Source: Paracoccus sp. MKU1 (GTDB taxonomy: Bacteria > Pseudomonadota > Alphaproteobacteria > Rhodobacterales > Rhodobacteraceae). Taken from it: a DNA stretch of 34,338 nt. Location of the stretch: assembly GCF_001447385.1 (NCBI RefSeq), contig NZ_LLWQ01000033.1, positions 1-34,338 of the forward strand. The letters are read 5' to 3'. Made by a program: the position numbers and the translations under genes. This document shows positions 1 through 7,559 of this stretch, piece by piece; position 1 is the stretch's first letter, and each line of letters begins with the position of its first letter. The notes beneath the pieces were generated by a model. It ran no database searches, was not told the DNA's origin, and saw nothing but the letters and a program-made list of their open reading frames with translations.

Positions 1-1
1 C

Positions 2-97
2 GACGCCAGCAACGATGCGCATAACGACGCGAACAATGACGCGCGCAATGATGCGACCAACGACGCCTTCAACAAGGCCGTGAACACGGCCTATAAC
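2..97 (+). repeat. 12-bp tandem repeat encoding (Asp-Ala-x-Asn)n
   Basis: Eight consecutive 12-nt units encode D-A-S-N, D-A-H-N, D-A-N-N, D-A-R-N, D-A-T-N, D-A-F-N and then the degenerate K-A-V-N and T-A-Y-N. The array is cut by the window edge, so its full length is unknown. Synonymous changes (gac/gat, gcc/gcg) are common while the peptide pattern holds, which suggests selection on the protein rather than a very recent expansion. Confidence 0.85.
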
Positions 98-1486
98 AAC
101 ACCGATGTCGAGACCAATGTCTCGACCAATGTCAGCGTCGGTCTCGATCTGGATGGCTGGCAGCCGACCGACAATGACTATGCCGATATCGACCTGGACA
201 ACATGCATGGCACCATGGGCGATCTGCTGGTCAACCGCGACGGCAATATCAGCATCGGCACCGATGACATCAATATCGACAACGTGCTGAACAATGCCCT
301 GAACGGCGGCGGCAACGACGCTGCCGTCATCATTCCGCAATCGGCGACGATGAACGATCAGGACGACCTGAGCGATCCCACCGTCACCAACAATGCCGAC
401 TTCAACCAGAATGGCAGCGTCTATGGCGGCACGGCCACGGCCGAGCGCGGCATCGATGCCGGTGGTGAAGGCGGCAAGGGCGGTGGCGGCGGCAGCGCCG
501 ACGGCGGCTCGGGCGATACCGATGCCGATGGCGGCAAGGCGCTCGCGACCGGCAGCTATGCCCATGGCGGCGGCGGTGGCAGCGCCGCGGCGACCGGCGG
601 CGACGGTGCCGGCGGCGATGCGCTGGGGCTGGGCCTGGGCGTCGGCGTGGGCGGCTCGGCTGATGGCGGCGATGCCGGCGGTCTGGCCGCGGGTATCGGT
701 GCCGGCCTGAGCGGCGACGCCAATGGCGGCGACGCGGGGGCGGGCAGCCTGGCAGGCGCGCTTGGCGCCGGTGCGGGCGGTCCTGGCGGCTCCGGCGGCT
801 CGGGCGGCGCGGGTGGCGGCAGCGGCGCGGCCGATGCCGGTCCGACCGGTGCGCTTGGCCTGGGCCTTGTCGGCGTCGGCGTCAACAGCGACAGCGGCAA
901 CGGCGGCACCACCGGCGACGGAGGTGACGGCGGTGCGGGTGCCGCAGGCGGCGATGGCGGCATCGGTGCCGGGATCGGCGCGGCCTTGTCCGCTGCGGCG
1001 GCCATGGCCGGCGACGCGACCTCGGGCGATGCGGGCGGTGCCGGCCTTGGCGCCGTTTGGGCGGCGGCCGGGAACGGCGGCCGTGCGGATGGCACGGGCG
1101 ACGGCTACGGCGATGCCACCGGCGGCAACGGCATCGGTGGTGCGGCCAATGGCACCACCGGCGGCTATGGCGGCGCGGCCAGCGCGACGGGCGGCTACGC
1201 CACGGGCGGCAACGGCATGAACACCAACAGCGGCAATGGCGGCGATGGCGGCCAGGTGATGTCGGGCGATGGTGGCTATGCGCATGCCGGCACCTGGGGG
1301 TCGAACAATGGCGATGACGGCTATGTCACCGGTTATTCGACCGCTTCGGCCGACGCGATCCTGGATACGACGGCCTTCAACCAGAGCATCGTGATGGGTG
1401 CGAACGTGCTGGGCAACACCGTCGACATGACCGTGGTCGGCGGCGATCTCAGCTCGACCGTGGTCGGCCAGGACGACCTGTCCTGA
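2..1486 (+). CDS. Asp-Ala / Gly-rich repetitive surface protein, probable type I secretion substrate (5' partial)
   Basis: The frame is open to the window edge, so the true start lies upstream; the GTG at 80 is not credible because the repeat pattern continues in frame before it. The visible part begins with tetrapeptide repeats N-D-A-x, passes through an Asp/Asn-rich stretch (about nt 100-420), then a roughly 300-residue Gly/Ala/Asp low-complexity region (about nt 420-1310), and ends in a more complex tail of about 55 residues containing GANVLGN and finishing QDDLS. There is no cysteine. Tails of this kind are typical of substrates of type I secretion, and an ABC permease and HlyD adaptor lie downstream. 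From memory, the Paracoccus denitrificans biofilm adhesin BapA has Asp-Ala dipeptide repeats and needs a type I system, so this is a possible BapA homologue. No clear calcium-binding RTX nonapeptides are seen. Surface location and adhesion are inferred. Confidence 0.75.
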   Translation, partial: DASNDAHNDANNDARNDATNDAFNKAVNTAYNNTDVETNVSTNVSVGLDLDGWQPTDNDYADIDLDNMHGTMGDLLVNRDGNISIGTDDINIDNVLNNALNGGGNDAAVIIPQSATMNDQDDLSDPTVTNNADFNQNGSVYGGTATAERGIDAGGEGGKGGGGGSADGGSGDTDADGGKALATGSYAHGGGGGSAAATGGDGAGGDALGLGLGVGVGGSADGGDAGGLAAGIGAGLSGDANGGDAGAGSLAGALGAGAGGPGGSGGSGGAGGGSGAADAGPTGALGLGLVGVGVNSDSGNGGTTGDGGDGGAGAAGGDGGIGAGIGAALSAAAAMAGDATSGDAGGAGLGAVWAAAGNGGRADGTGDGYGDATGGNGIGGAANGTTGGYGGAASATGGYATGGNGMNTNSGNGGDGGQVMSGDGGYAHAGTWGSNNGDDGYVTGYSTASADAILDTTAFNQSIVMGANVLGNTVDMTVVGGDLSSTVVGQDDLS

Positions 1487-1506
1487 GAAGCTATCCAAGC
1501 CAACCT

Positions 1507-1534
1507 CCTGCGCAGGGCTTCCCTGCGCAGGTTT
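1507..1534 (+). terminator. Rho-independent terminator after the repetitive surface protein gene
   Basis: The self-palindromic 10-mer cctgcgcagg occurs twice, at 1507-1516 and 1522-1531, so the RNA can fold into an 11-bp GC-rich stem (the extra pair is 1517 with 1521) with a 3-nt loop, followed by a short T run (1532-1534). It lies 20 bases after the stop codon and before the next gene of the locus. It could reduce transcription of the downstream transporter relative to the substrate. Confidence 0.75.
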
Positions 1535-1596
1535 CCCTTTAAGACATTTTCCTTCGGCGCATCGCCGAAAGTGCTTTATCGAGGAAGGTGGCAGAC

Positions 1597-3630
1597 ATGT
1601 TGACGATTGACGCCGCAGAGGAAGCGATCTGGCACTTCATCGGGGTTTTTCACATCGCGGAAGAACGTGGCCGGATGCGGATCGAATATGATCGGCTGAA
1701 GCCGAAGAAGGCCGATCCCGACCTGGGCCCGGTCGAGCCGCTCGACCTTGCGGCCCAGCATCCCTACAGCCCGCTCGATTACCAGCCCGACATTCCCTAT
1801 GCGCCACCCCATCGCCCCGTCGAGGGGCTGGCGGCCGATCCCAGGCCGCCCTCGATGGAGCTGGAGACCTATTTCCCGCGCTCCGAGGTCTCGCCGGAGG
1901 TGGCGTTTCTCGCGCCGCTGTCCGGCGGCATTCCATGGTCGGCCACGCCGCCGGGCCGGTTCGTGACGCCCGAGGATCCCAGCTGGACCCTGCCCGTGCC
2001 GGGCTCTGTCGCCGTGATCGTGATCCAGAAGACCCGGCTGGCCGATGACGACCAGGTGAGTGTCGATGGAATCCAGGGCGGCCTCGTCGGTCTGCACCTG
2101 CTTGCCGAGCGGCTGGAGGCCTTGGTGGCGCAGGCCGGCGAGCTGGGCATCGCCCTGCCGGTGGTGCTGCCCGCGGACGAGCCCGCCTTCCGCCTGATCG
2201 CCGAGACCTTCCGCCAGACCGACCTGCCCGAGATCGAGACCGCAGGCGCGGAGATCCACGCCCGGCAGGGCGCCGATGTCGAAGGCCAGTATTTGAACGG
2301 CGCCAAGGTCGATGCCCGCCCCGATATCGACGCGCTGATGCCCGAATACCGCCAGGAGAAGGCAGCCGAGCAGGCGCGCGAGGCCGAATCGGACGCCGCG
2401 GCGCCCCGGCATGACGGGCCTTCTTCTGCCGGGCCGACCTTCGCGACCGGCTCTGGCGAGAGCGAGCCGGGCCATGACCTGATCCTGGGCAACAACACGC
2501 TGGTCAACCAGGTCACGATCAACTCTGCCGCGCTGACCGCGCCGGTCATCGCCGTGGCGGCCGGCGTCTACAGCTACAACATCATCAGCCAGACCAATGT
2601 CTGGAGCGATTCCGACCTGCTGACCGGCCTCTGGGGTTCGGGCCATGGCCAGATCGGCGGCGCACCGACCCAGTCGATCAATTATGCAAGCTATGCCTCG
2701 TTTTCGAACCCGATGCCGGTTGCGCAGGGCGACGGGGCGGCGCCGCAATACTGGGTGACGGCCACGCTGGAAGGCAGCCTGATAAGCATGAACTGGATCG
2801 AGCAATACAACCTGATGTCCGATAACGACATCGCCTCGGTCACCATTCACGCGAACCAGACATTGCTACTGATGGGCGAGAATGGCGCGCTGAACCATGT
2901 CTCGCTGCTCGAACTGGGCATGAGCTACGATCTTGTCATCATCGACGGCCAGTTCATCAACCTGAACGCGATCCTGCAAACCAATGTGCTGCTGGACGAC
3001 GACCGGATCATGGTCAGCGACGGGCTGGGGGCAAAGATCAGCTCCGGCGACAATCTTCTCATCAACGATGCGACCATCCTCCAGGTCGGCCAGTCCAACA
3101 TCGGCCAGACGACCGCGGATTACGACGCGCTGTTGGCGGCTGCGGCGGGGGGCGAGGTCACCTTGCCGGCCTCGGTGCTGAACGACCCCGCCTTCCAGGG
3201 GCTGGATGTGGTGCGGGTGCTGCATATCAAGGGCGACATGGTCTCGGTCAACGTCATCCGGCAGACGAATGTGCTGGGCGATTCCGACCAGATCGAGGTC
3301 TATCGCGACGATCTCCTGGCCGCCGGGGGCGAGATCAGCGTGGTCACGGGGTCCAATGTGCTGGTGAATGCGGCGGTGATCGCCGAATTCGGCATCGATG
3401 CCACGATCTATTCGGGCGGGGAGGTTTATTCCGACGCCCTGCTGCATCAGGCCGAACTGGTGATGACCGACAATCCGCTGATGCCGGCCCCGCCGTCCGG
3501 GCTGGCCAGCGAGGCGGTGCTGTTCCTGGCCGAGGGCATGCTCGACGATGACGGCGGCGGCGGCGATTTCGTGCCGATAGGCGTGAATGCAGAAATGCCC
3601 GCCGACATCATGCAGACGGTGCTGGCATGA
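1597..3630 (+). CDS. Repeat protein of the type I secretion locus (function unknown)
   Basis: A protein of 677 residues that I cannot assign to a named family. ATG 1597 is chosen because the Shine-Dalgarno gaggaagg (1581-1588) sits 8 nt upstream; an in-frame GTG at 1588 overlaps that site. There is no signal peptide or membrane segment. Residues 1-130 are Pro/acidic-rich. Residues 230-300 look like a charged linker. The motif N-x-I-x-Q-T-N-V-L-x-D-x-D occurs at about residues 328, 399, 457 and 552, with a degenerate copy at 140. After most copies comes a G-x-N-x-L-x-N element. A similar GANVLGN occurs in the tail of the upstream protein. The stop overlaps the start of the ABC transporter gene (ATGA), so the two are probably translationally coupled. 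It could be a second exported substrate or a substrate-associated factor of the same system. Confidence 0.8.
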   Translation: MLTIDAAEEAIWHFIGVFHIAEERGRMRIEYDRLKPKKADPDLGPVEPLDLAAQHPYSPLDYQPDIPYAPPHRPVEGLAADPRPPSMELETYFPRSEVSPEVAFLAPLSGGIPWSATPPGRFVTPEDPSWTLPVPGSVAVIVIQKTRLADDDQVSVDGIQGGLVGLHLLAERLEALVAQAGELGIALPVVLPADEPAFRLIAETFRQTDLPEIETAGAEIHARQGADVEGQYLNGAKVDARPDIDALMPEYRQEKAAEQAREAESDAAAPRHDGPSSAGPTFATGSGESEPGHDLILGNNTLVNQVTINSAALTAPVIAVAAGVYSYNIISQTNVWSDSDLLTGLWGSGHGQIGGAPTQSINYASYASFSNPMPVAQGDGAAPQYWVTATLEGSLISMNWIEQYNLMSDNDIASVTIHANQTLLLMGENGALNHVSLLELGMSYDLVIIDGQFINLNAILQTNVLLDDDRIMVSDGLGAKISSGDNLLINDATILQVGQSNIGQTTADYDALLAAAAGGEVTLPASVLNDPAFQGLDVVRVLHIKGDMVSVNVIRQTNVLGDSDQIEVYRDDLLAAGGEISVVTGSNVLVNAAVIAEFGIDATIYSGGEVYSDALLHQAELVMTDNPLMPAPPSGLASEAVLFLAEGMLDDDGGGGDFVPIGVNAEMPADIMQTVLA

Positions 3631-5642
3631 CCCGCGGCCAGAAGACCAGCGAGCGCCTGCTGCTCGAACCCGAGATGAGCGTGGACTGGCAGGGGGACAA
3701 GCCCCGCCCGCCGGCCTCCAAGCCCCTGGGCACCGGGCCGACGATCGACCGGCAGGCCGGGCGCCTTCCCGCCGCGCCTGCCACGGCACCGTCAAAGGAC
3801 AGTGCCGCGTTCCACAAGCGCGTGTCCGAGCCCGACATCGCCGGGGCGCTGGGGGCCACGATCCGCCGGATCTGGGCCAATATCCTGGGCGTTCTGCTGT
3901 TCAGCGGCGTGACCAACATGCTGGTGCTGGCGATCCCGATCTATCTGTTCCAGATCTCGGACCGGGTGCTGACAAGCCGTTCCATCGACACGCTGGTCAT
4001 GCTGACGGTGGTGATCGTCGGCGCCGTGCTGTTGCAGGTGATCTTCGACGCCATCCGGCGCGGCATGCTTCTGCGCAGCTCGGTCGATATCTCGGCCCGG
4101 CTCGGCTCGCCCATCCTGGCGGCGGCCGCACGCGCCTCGCTGCAAAGCAACGGGCAGGAATACCAGACGCTGGGCGACTTGCAGCAGGTGCGCAGCTTTC
4201 TGGTTTCGGGGACGCTGCTGTCGGTGCTGGACCTGCCCTTCGCGCCGCTGTTCATCATCGCGATCTTTCTGGTCCATCCGCATCTGGGCATGATCGTGCT
4301 GACCACGGCGGGGCTGCTGCTGGCCATCGCATTGATGAACCAGCGCGCCACCGCGAAATCCTTTGCCGAGGCGAACCGGCATCTGAGCCGGGCCAACCTG
4401 CATCTCGATTCGATGATGCGGAATTCGCAGATCATCAACGCGCTGGCGATGATCCCCGAGGCCGTCACCATCTGGGGCCGCGACGCCGCCGGCTCGATGG
4501 CGGCGCAGGTACGGGCGCAGGACCGCAACATCCTGTTCGCCGGCGCCTCGCGCGGGGTGCGGCTGCTGACGCAGGTGGGGCTGCTGGGCTGGGGCGCCCA
4601 TCTGGCACTGCGCGGCGAGATCACCGGTGGCATGGTCATCGCCGCTTCGATCATCGCCGGCCGCGCCCTGGCCCCCATCGAGGGCGCCATCGAAGGCTGG
4701 AACAACGTGCTTCTGTCGCGCGCCGCCTATGGGCGCATCTCGGCGCTGCTGAAATCCTCGCCGCTGAACCAGCAGCGGCTGAGGCTGCCCCATCCCGAGG
4801 GCCGGCTGGATGTCGAGCGGCTGCTTTACGTTCCGAACGGGACCAAGCGGGTGGTGCTGAACGCGATCACCTTTTCCCTGAACCCGGGCACCTCTCTGGC
4901 CATCGTCGGCAAGTCCGGTGCCGGCAAGACGACGCTGGGCAAGATGCTGGTCGGCTCGATCCTGCCCACCTCGGGCAGCGTGCGGCTGGACCTGATGGAC
5001 CTGCGCAACTGGGACCAGCGCCAGCTGGGCCAATGCATCGGCTATCTGCCGCAGGACGTGCAGCTGTTCCCCGGCACTATCAAGGACAACATCGCCCGGA
5101 TGCGGCCCGATGCCCGCGACGAGGAGATCTATCAGGCCGCTGTGCTGGCCGATGTCCACGACATGATCGCCAAGCTGCCCGAGGGCTACGAGACCATCGT
5201 GGCCGCCGACGGATCGCCGCTTTCCGGCGGGCAGAAGCAGCGCATCGGCCTGGCGCGGGCCTTTTTCGGCAGCCCCCGCCTGGTGGTGCTGGACGAGCCG
5301 AACTCGAACCTGGACACCGCGGGAGACCGCGCGCTGTCGCGGGCGATGGCGCTGGCCAAGGAGGACGGCATCACCATGATCGTGGTGACCCAGAAATACC
5401 AGCTTCTTCAGGATGTTGACAACATCATGCTGCTGGCCGACGGGCAGATCGCCGCTTTCGGCGCCCGCGACCAGATGCTGGAGCGGCTGGCCAACAGGAA
5501 ACAGCCCGACAACCGGGCTCCTGTCATGGCCGCGCCTTCCGCGCCGCCACCGGCGGCATCGGCCGGGCCGCCGCCCGCCGCGCCGGGCCGGCAGACCGCG
5601 ACGCCCCCTGCATCGGAGGCAAGCCATGACCAGCAGGACTGA
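3627..5642 (+). CDS. Type I secretion system permease/ATPase (ABC exporter)
   Basis: 671 residues: a 70-90 residue Pro-rich cytoplasmic extension, a six-helix membrane domain (about 90-360) with the typical IYLFQISDRVLTSRS segment, and a C-terminal ATPase. Walker A GKSGAGKT is at 428-435, the signature LSGGQ at 532-536, and Walker B LVVLDE ends at Glu557, followed by a PNSNLD D-loop as in PrtD-like exporters. The H-loop reads VVTQK, so Gln589 stands where His is expected. There is no C39 peptidase domain. The last 40 residues are Pro/Ala-rich. The family drives one-step export of unfolded substrates through an inner-membrane ABC protein, a HlyD adaptor and TolC. The start overlaps the upstream stop by 4 nt, and the end overlaps the HlyD gene by 17 nt, so this is one operon. 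The neighbouring repetitive proteins are the likely cargo. Confidence 0.93.
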   Translation: MTRGQKTSERLLLEPEMSVDWQGDKPRPPASKPLGTGPTIDRQAGRLPAAPATAPSKDSAAFHKRVSEPDIAGALGATIRRIWANILGVLLFSGVTNMLVLAIPIYLFQISDRVLTSRSIDTLVMLTVVIVGAVLLQVIFDAIRRGMLLRSSVDISARLGSPILAAAARASLQSNGQEYQTLGDLQQVRSFLVSGTLLSVLDLPFAPLFIIAIFLVHPHLGMIVLTTAGLLLAIALMNQRATAKSFAEANRHLSRANLHLDSMMRNSQIINALAMIPEAVTIWGRDAAGSMAAQVRAQDRNILFAGASRGVRLLTQVGLLGWGAHLALRGEITGGMVIAASIIAGRALAPIEGAIEGWNNVLLSRAAYGRISALLKSSPLNQQRLRLPHPEGRLDVERLLYVPNGTKRVVLNAITFSLNPGTSLAIVGKSGAGKTTLGKMLVGSILPTSGSVRLDLMDLRNWDQRQLGQCIGYLPQDVQLFPGTIKDNIARMRPDARDEEIYQAAVLADVHDMIAKLPEGYETIVAADGSPLSGGQKQRIGLARAFFGSPRLVVLDEPNSNLDTAGDRALSRAMALAKEDGITMIVVTQKYQLLQDVDNIMLLADGQIAAFGARDQMLERLANRKQPDNRAPVMAAPSAPPPAASAGPPPAAPGRQTATPPASEASHDQQD

Positions 5643-6957
5643 TCCCGACGGCCTTTACGACCGGGTGCCGCGTTCGGTGACCAAGCATCTGGTCTTTGGC
5701 CTTGCCCTGCTGGTCCTGTCCCTGGGCGGGTTCGGCACCTGGGCTTTCCGGGCGCCGCTGGCGGCGGCGGTGATGGCGCCGGGCAGTTTCGTCGCCACCG
5801 GCCGCAACAAGATCGTCCAGCATCTGGAGGGCGGCATCATCCGCGAGATCCTGGTCGAGGAGGGCGACATGGTGACGGCGGGCCAGGTGCTGGTCCAGCT
5901 TGACCGCACCGCCGCCATTGCCAACCGGCGCGAGCTGGAACTGCGCCGCGCCCGGCTCGAGGCGATCAGCGCCAGATTGCGGGCCGAATATACCGGGTCC
6001 GACACGCTGGTCTTCAGCGCCTTCCTGCAAGAGCACGACGATGAGCCAAGCTTTGCCGCCATCATGGCCGAACAGCAGGCGGCCTTCCGCGCCGCCCGGG
6101 CCAAGCTGGATGGCGAAGTGATCCTGCTGGAAAGCAACATCGCGGCCAGCCGGTCCCGCATCGAGGGCTATGAGAGGCAGCTTGCCGCCGTCGAGACCCA
6201 GCTCGCCTTGCTGCGCGAGGATCACGGCGCCCGCGACACGCTGCTTCAGCGCGGCCTGGTGCGGCGCAGCGATGTCAATGTCCTGGCGCGGGCGATCGCC
6301 GATGCCGAGGGCGAGGCCGGCCGCATAAGGTCGCTGATCGCCGAGACGGAAGAAGCCGTGCGCAAGGCCGAGAGCGAGATCGAACAGGCCCTGACCCAGC
6401 ACAGGCAGACCGCGCTGGACGAAAGCCAGGGCATCGAGGCCGAGCTGGACAGCGTTCGCGAGCAATCGCTGAAGGCGCAGGATGTGCTGGAGCGGTCCCA
6501 TATCACCTCGCCGGTGGCGGGCACCATCGTGCGCATGCATTACCATACGCCCGGAGGGGTGATCGAGGCGGGCAAGCCGATCCTGGAGATCCTGCCGCAG
6601 GATGCGCCGCTGATCATCGAGACCTATATCTCGCGCACCGATATCGACGAGATCGAGATCGGCCGGAAGGCGGCGGTGCGGCTGACCTCGCTCAATCAGC
6701 GCACGACGCCGGTGCTTCAGGGCCGGCTGGTCTATGTCTCGGCGGATGCGCTGACGACGGAAACCGACGGCACCCAGCGCGAGGTCTATGTCGTTCGGAT
6801 CGATCTGTCGCCCTCGGAACTGGAGCGCGTCCGCGGCTTCCGGCCGACGCCGGGCATGCCGGCGGAAGTGATGATCGAGACCTCCGCCAGGACCTTTGCC
6901 CAATATCTCATCAAGCCGATCGAAGACAGCCTCTCGCGCGCTTTCCGCGAGAACTAG
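5626..6957 (+). CDS. HlyD family type I secretion periplasmic adaptor subunit
   Basis: 443 residues. ATG 5626 is preceded by ggagg at 5615-5619 with 6-nt spacing, and lies inside the 3' end of the ABC gene, as expected for coupled T1SS subunits. A short cytoplasmic N-terminus is followed by one membrane helix (residues 22-41). Next come the first lipoyl half (IVQHLEGGIIREILVEEGD), a long coiled coil (about 110-280), the second lipoyl half (SPVAGTIVRMHYHTPGGVI) and a beta-barrel domain. Members of the family bridge the inner-membrane ABC exporter to an outer-membrane TolC channel. No TolC gene is in view, so the channel must be encoded elsewhere. The stop codon TAG is the last three bases of a CTAG that borders a MITE-like insertion. 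Confidence 0.93.
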   Translation: MTSRTDPDGLYDRVPRSVTKHLVFGLALLVLSLGGFGTWAFRAPLAAAVMAPGSFVATGRNKIVQHLEGGIIREILVEEGDMVTAGQVLVQLDRTAAIANRRELELRRARLEAISARLRAEYTGSDTLVFSAFLQEHDDEPSFAAIMAEQQAAFRAARAKLDGEVILLESNIAASRSRIEGYERQLAAVETQLALLREDHGARDTLLQRGLVRRSDVNVLARAIADAEGEAGRIRSLIAETEEAVRKAESEIEQALTQHRQTALDESQGIEAELDSVREQSLKAQDVLERSHITSPVAGTIVRMHYHTPGGVIEAGKPILEILPQDAPLIIETYISRTDIDEIEIGRKAAVRLTSLNQRTTPVLQGRLVYVSADALTTETDGTQREVYVVRIDLSPSELERVRGFRPTPGMPAEVMIETSARTFAQYLIKPIEDSLSRAFREN

Positions 6958-7116
6958 CAGGCTGCTGAAAAAGTCGTGCGACAGGACAACGCGGGCGGGG
7001 AACCGGGAAAACCGCCTCAAATCGGCCGAGAACGCCTCATTTTTCAGGCCGATCTTCGCTGGCTCTAGAACGACTTCCGCCGTGCCGCCCTCTCAAGATC
7101 CTTTTTCAGCAGCCTG
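6958..7116. mobile_element. MITE-like element with 16-bp perfect terminal inverted repeats and CTAG flanks
   Basis: The left end caggctgctgaaaaag (6958-6973) is the exact reverse complement of the right end (7101-7116). Both ends are bordered by CTAG (6954-6957 and 7117-7120), consistent with a 4-bp target duplication. The 159-bp element has no coding capacity of its own, so it would need a transposase supplied in trans. I cannot name the parent insertion sequence. Because CTAG carries the TAG stop of the HlyD gene, the insertion leaves that protein intact. Confidence 0.75.
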
Positions 7117-7120
7117 CTAG

Positions 7121-7515
7121 ACGATATTGGCGAATGACGGAGCCAGAGCCCGGCGCAGGCGCCGCCCACCGGGCCAGGAAAGCCGCTTGCGGCTTTTGTC
7201 GCGATGGGTGGAGCCTTCGGCTTGGTGAAGCGAGGCACGGCCCTGCTCCGCAAGAGACGGCATGCCCACGGCCTTGCCGCCCTCACCGCTCCGGCACAGG
7301 AGGAGGCGGGTGGCGCGCCGGGCTTGTCGCCGGCGGAAGGGCGATTTGAACCGCTCCCGCCCGCAAGCAGAAGGCGATTTGCTCGGCAAGAACGGGCCGA
7401 GCGCGCAATCCACGCCGCGCAACGCCGGAGGGCCGCGAGCGAAGCGGCAAGGGTGAGATGGGCAAAGCCCAAGGGCTGCTCAGCGCTTCTGCCTATGGCT
7501 ATGCGGTGTCGCTGG
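7121..7515. other. Gene-free GC-rich spacer between MITE and AraC gene
   Basis: About 395 bases with no convincing gene. Several frames are open on both strands, but they lack ribosome binding sites and give Arg/Pro/Ala-rich translations typical of shadow frames, and one runs into the MITE. The density of short inverted motifs and its position beside a mobile element suggest a dispersed repeat or remnant of inserted DNA, but I cannot identify it from this window alone. Confidence 0.4.
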
Positions 7516-7550
7516 GCAGGCGAAACCTTTCCAGTGGCCGTTTCGCCTGC
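7516..7550 (-). terminator. Strong hairpin downstream of the AraC-type gene
   Basis: An 11-bp perfect stem pairs gcaggcgaaac (7516-7526) with gtttcgcctgc (7540-7550) around a 13-nt loop, 9 bases past the stop of the minus-strand regulator gene. There is no T tract on the minus side, so it may be a weak or factor-assisted terminator or an RNA-stabilising hairpin. Confidence 0.45.
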
Positions 7551-7559
7551 GCGAGGCGA

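Noticed and set aside
420..1310. RTX calcium-binding nonapeptide array
   Set aside because: The Gly-Asp pattern is irregular and lacks the repeated GGxGxDxUx spacing, so no RTX domain is called.
556..1317. Long Pro- or Arg-rich ORFs on both strands inside the Gly-rich gene
   Set aside because: They are alternate-frame translations of the GC-rich Gly/Ala codons, with no ribosome sites and no recognisable proteins.
7065..7472. Minus-strand ORF of 135 codons in the MITE-side spacer
   Set aside because: It runs through the inverted repeat of the MITE, lacks a ribosome site, and has biased composition, so it is not called as a gene.
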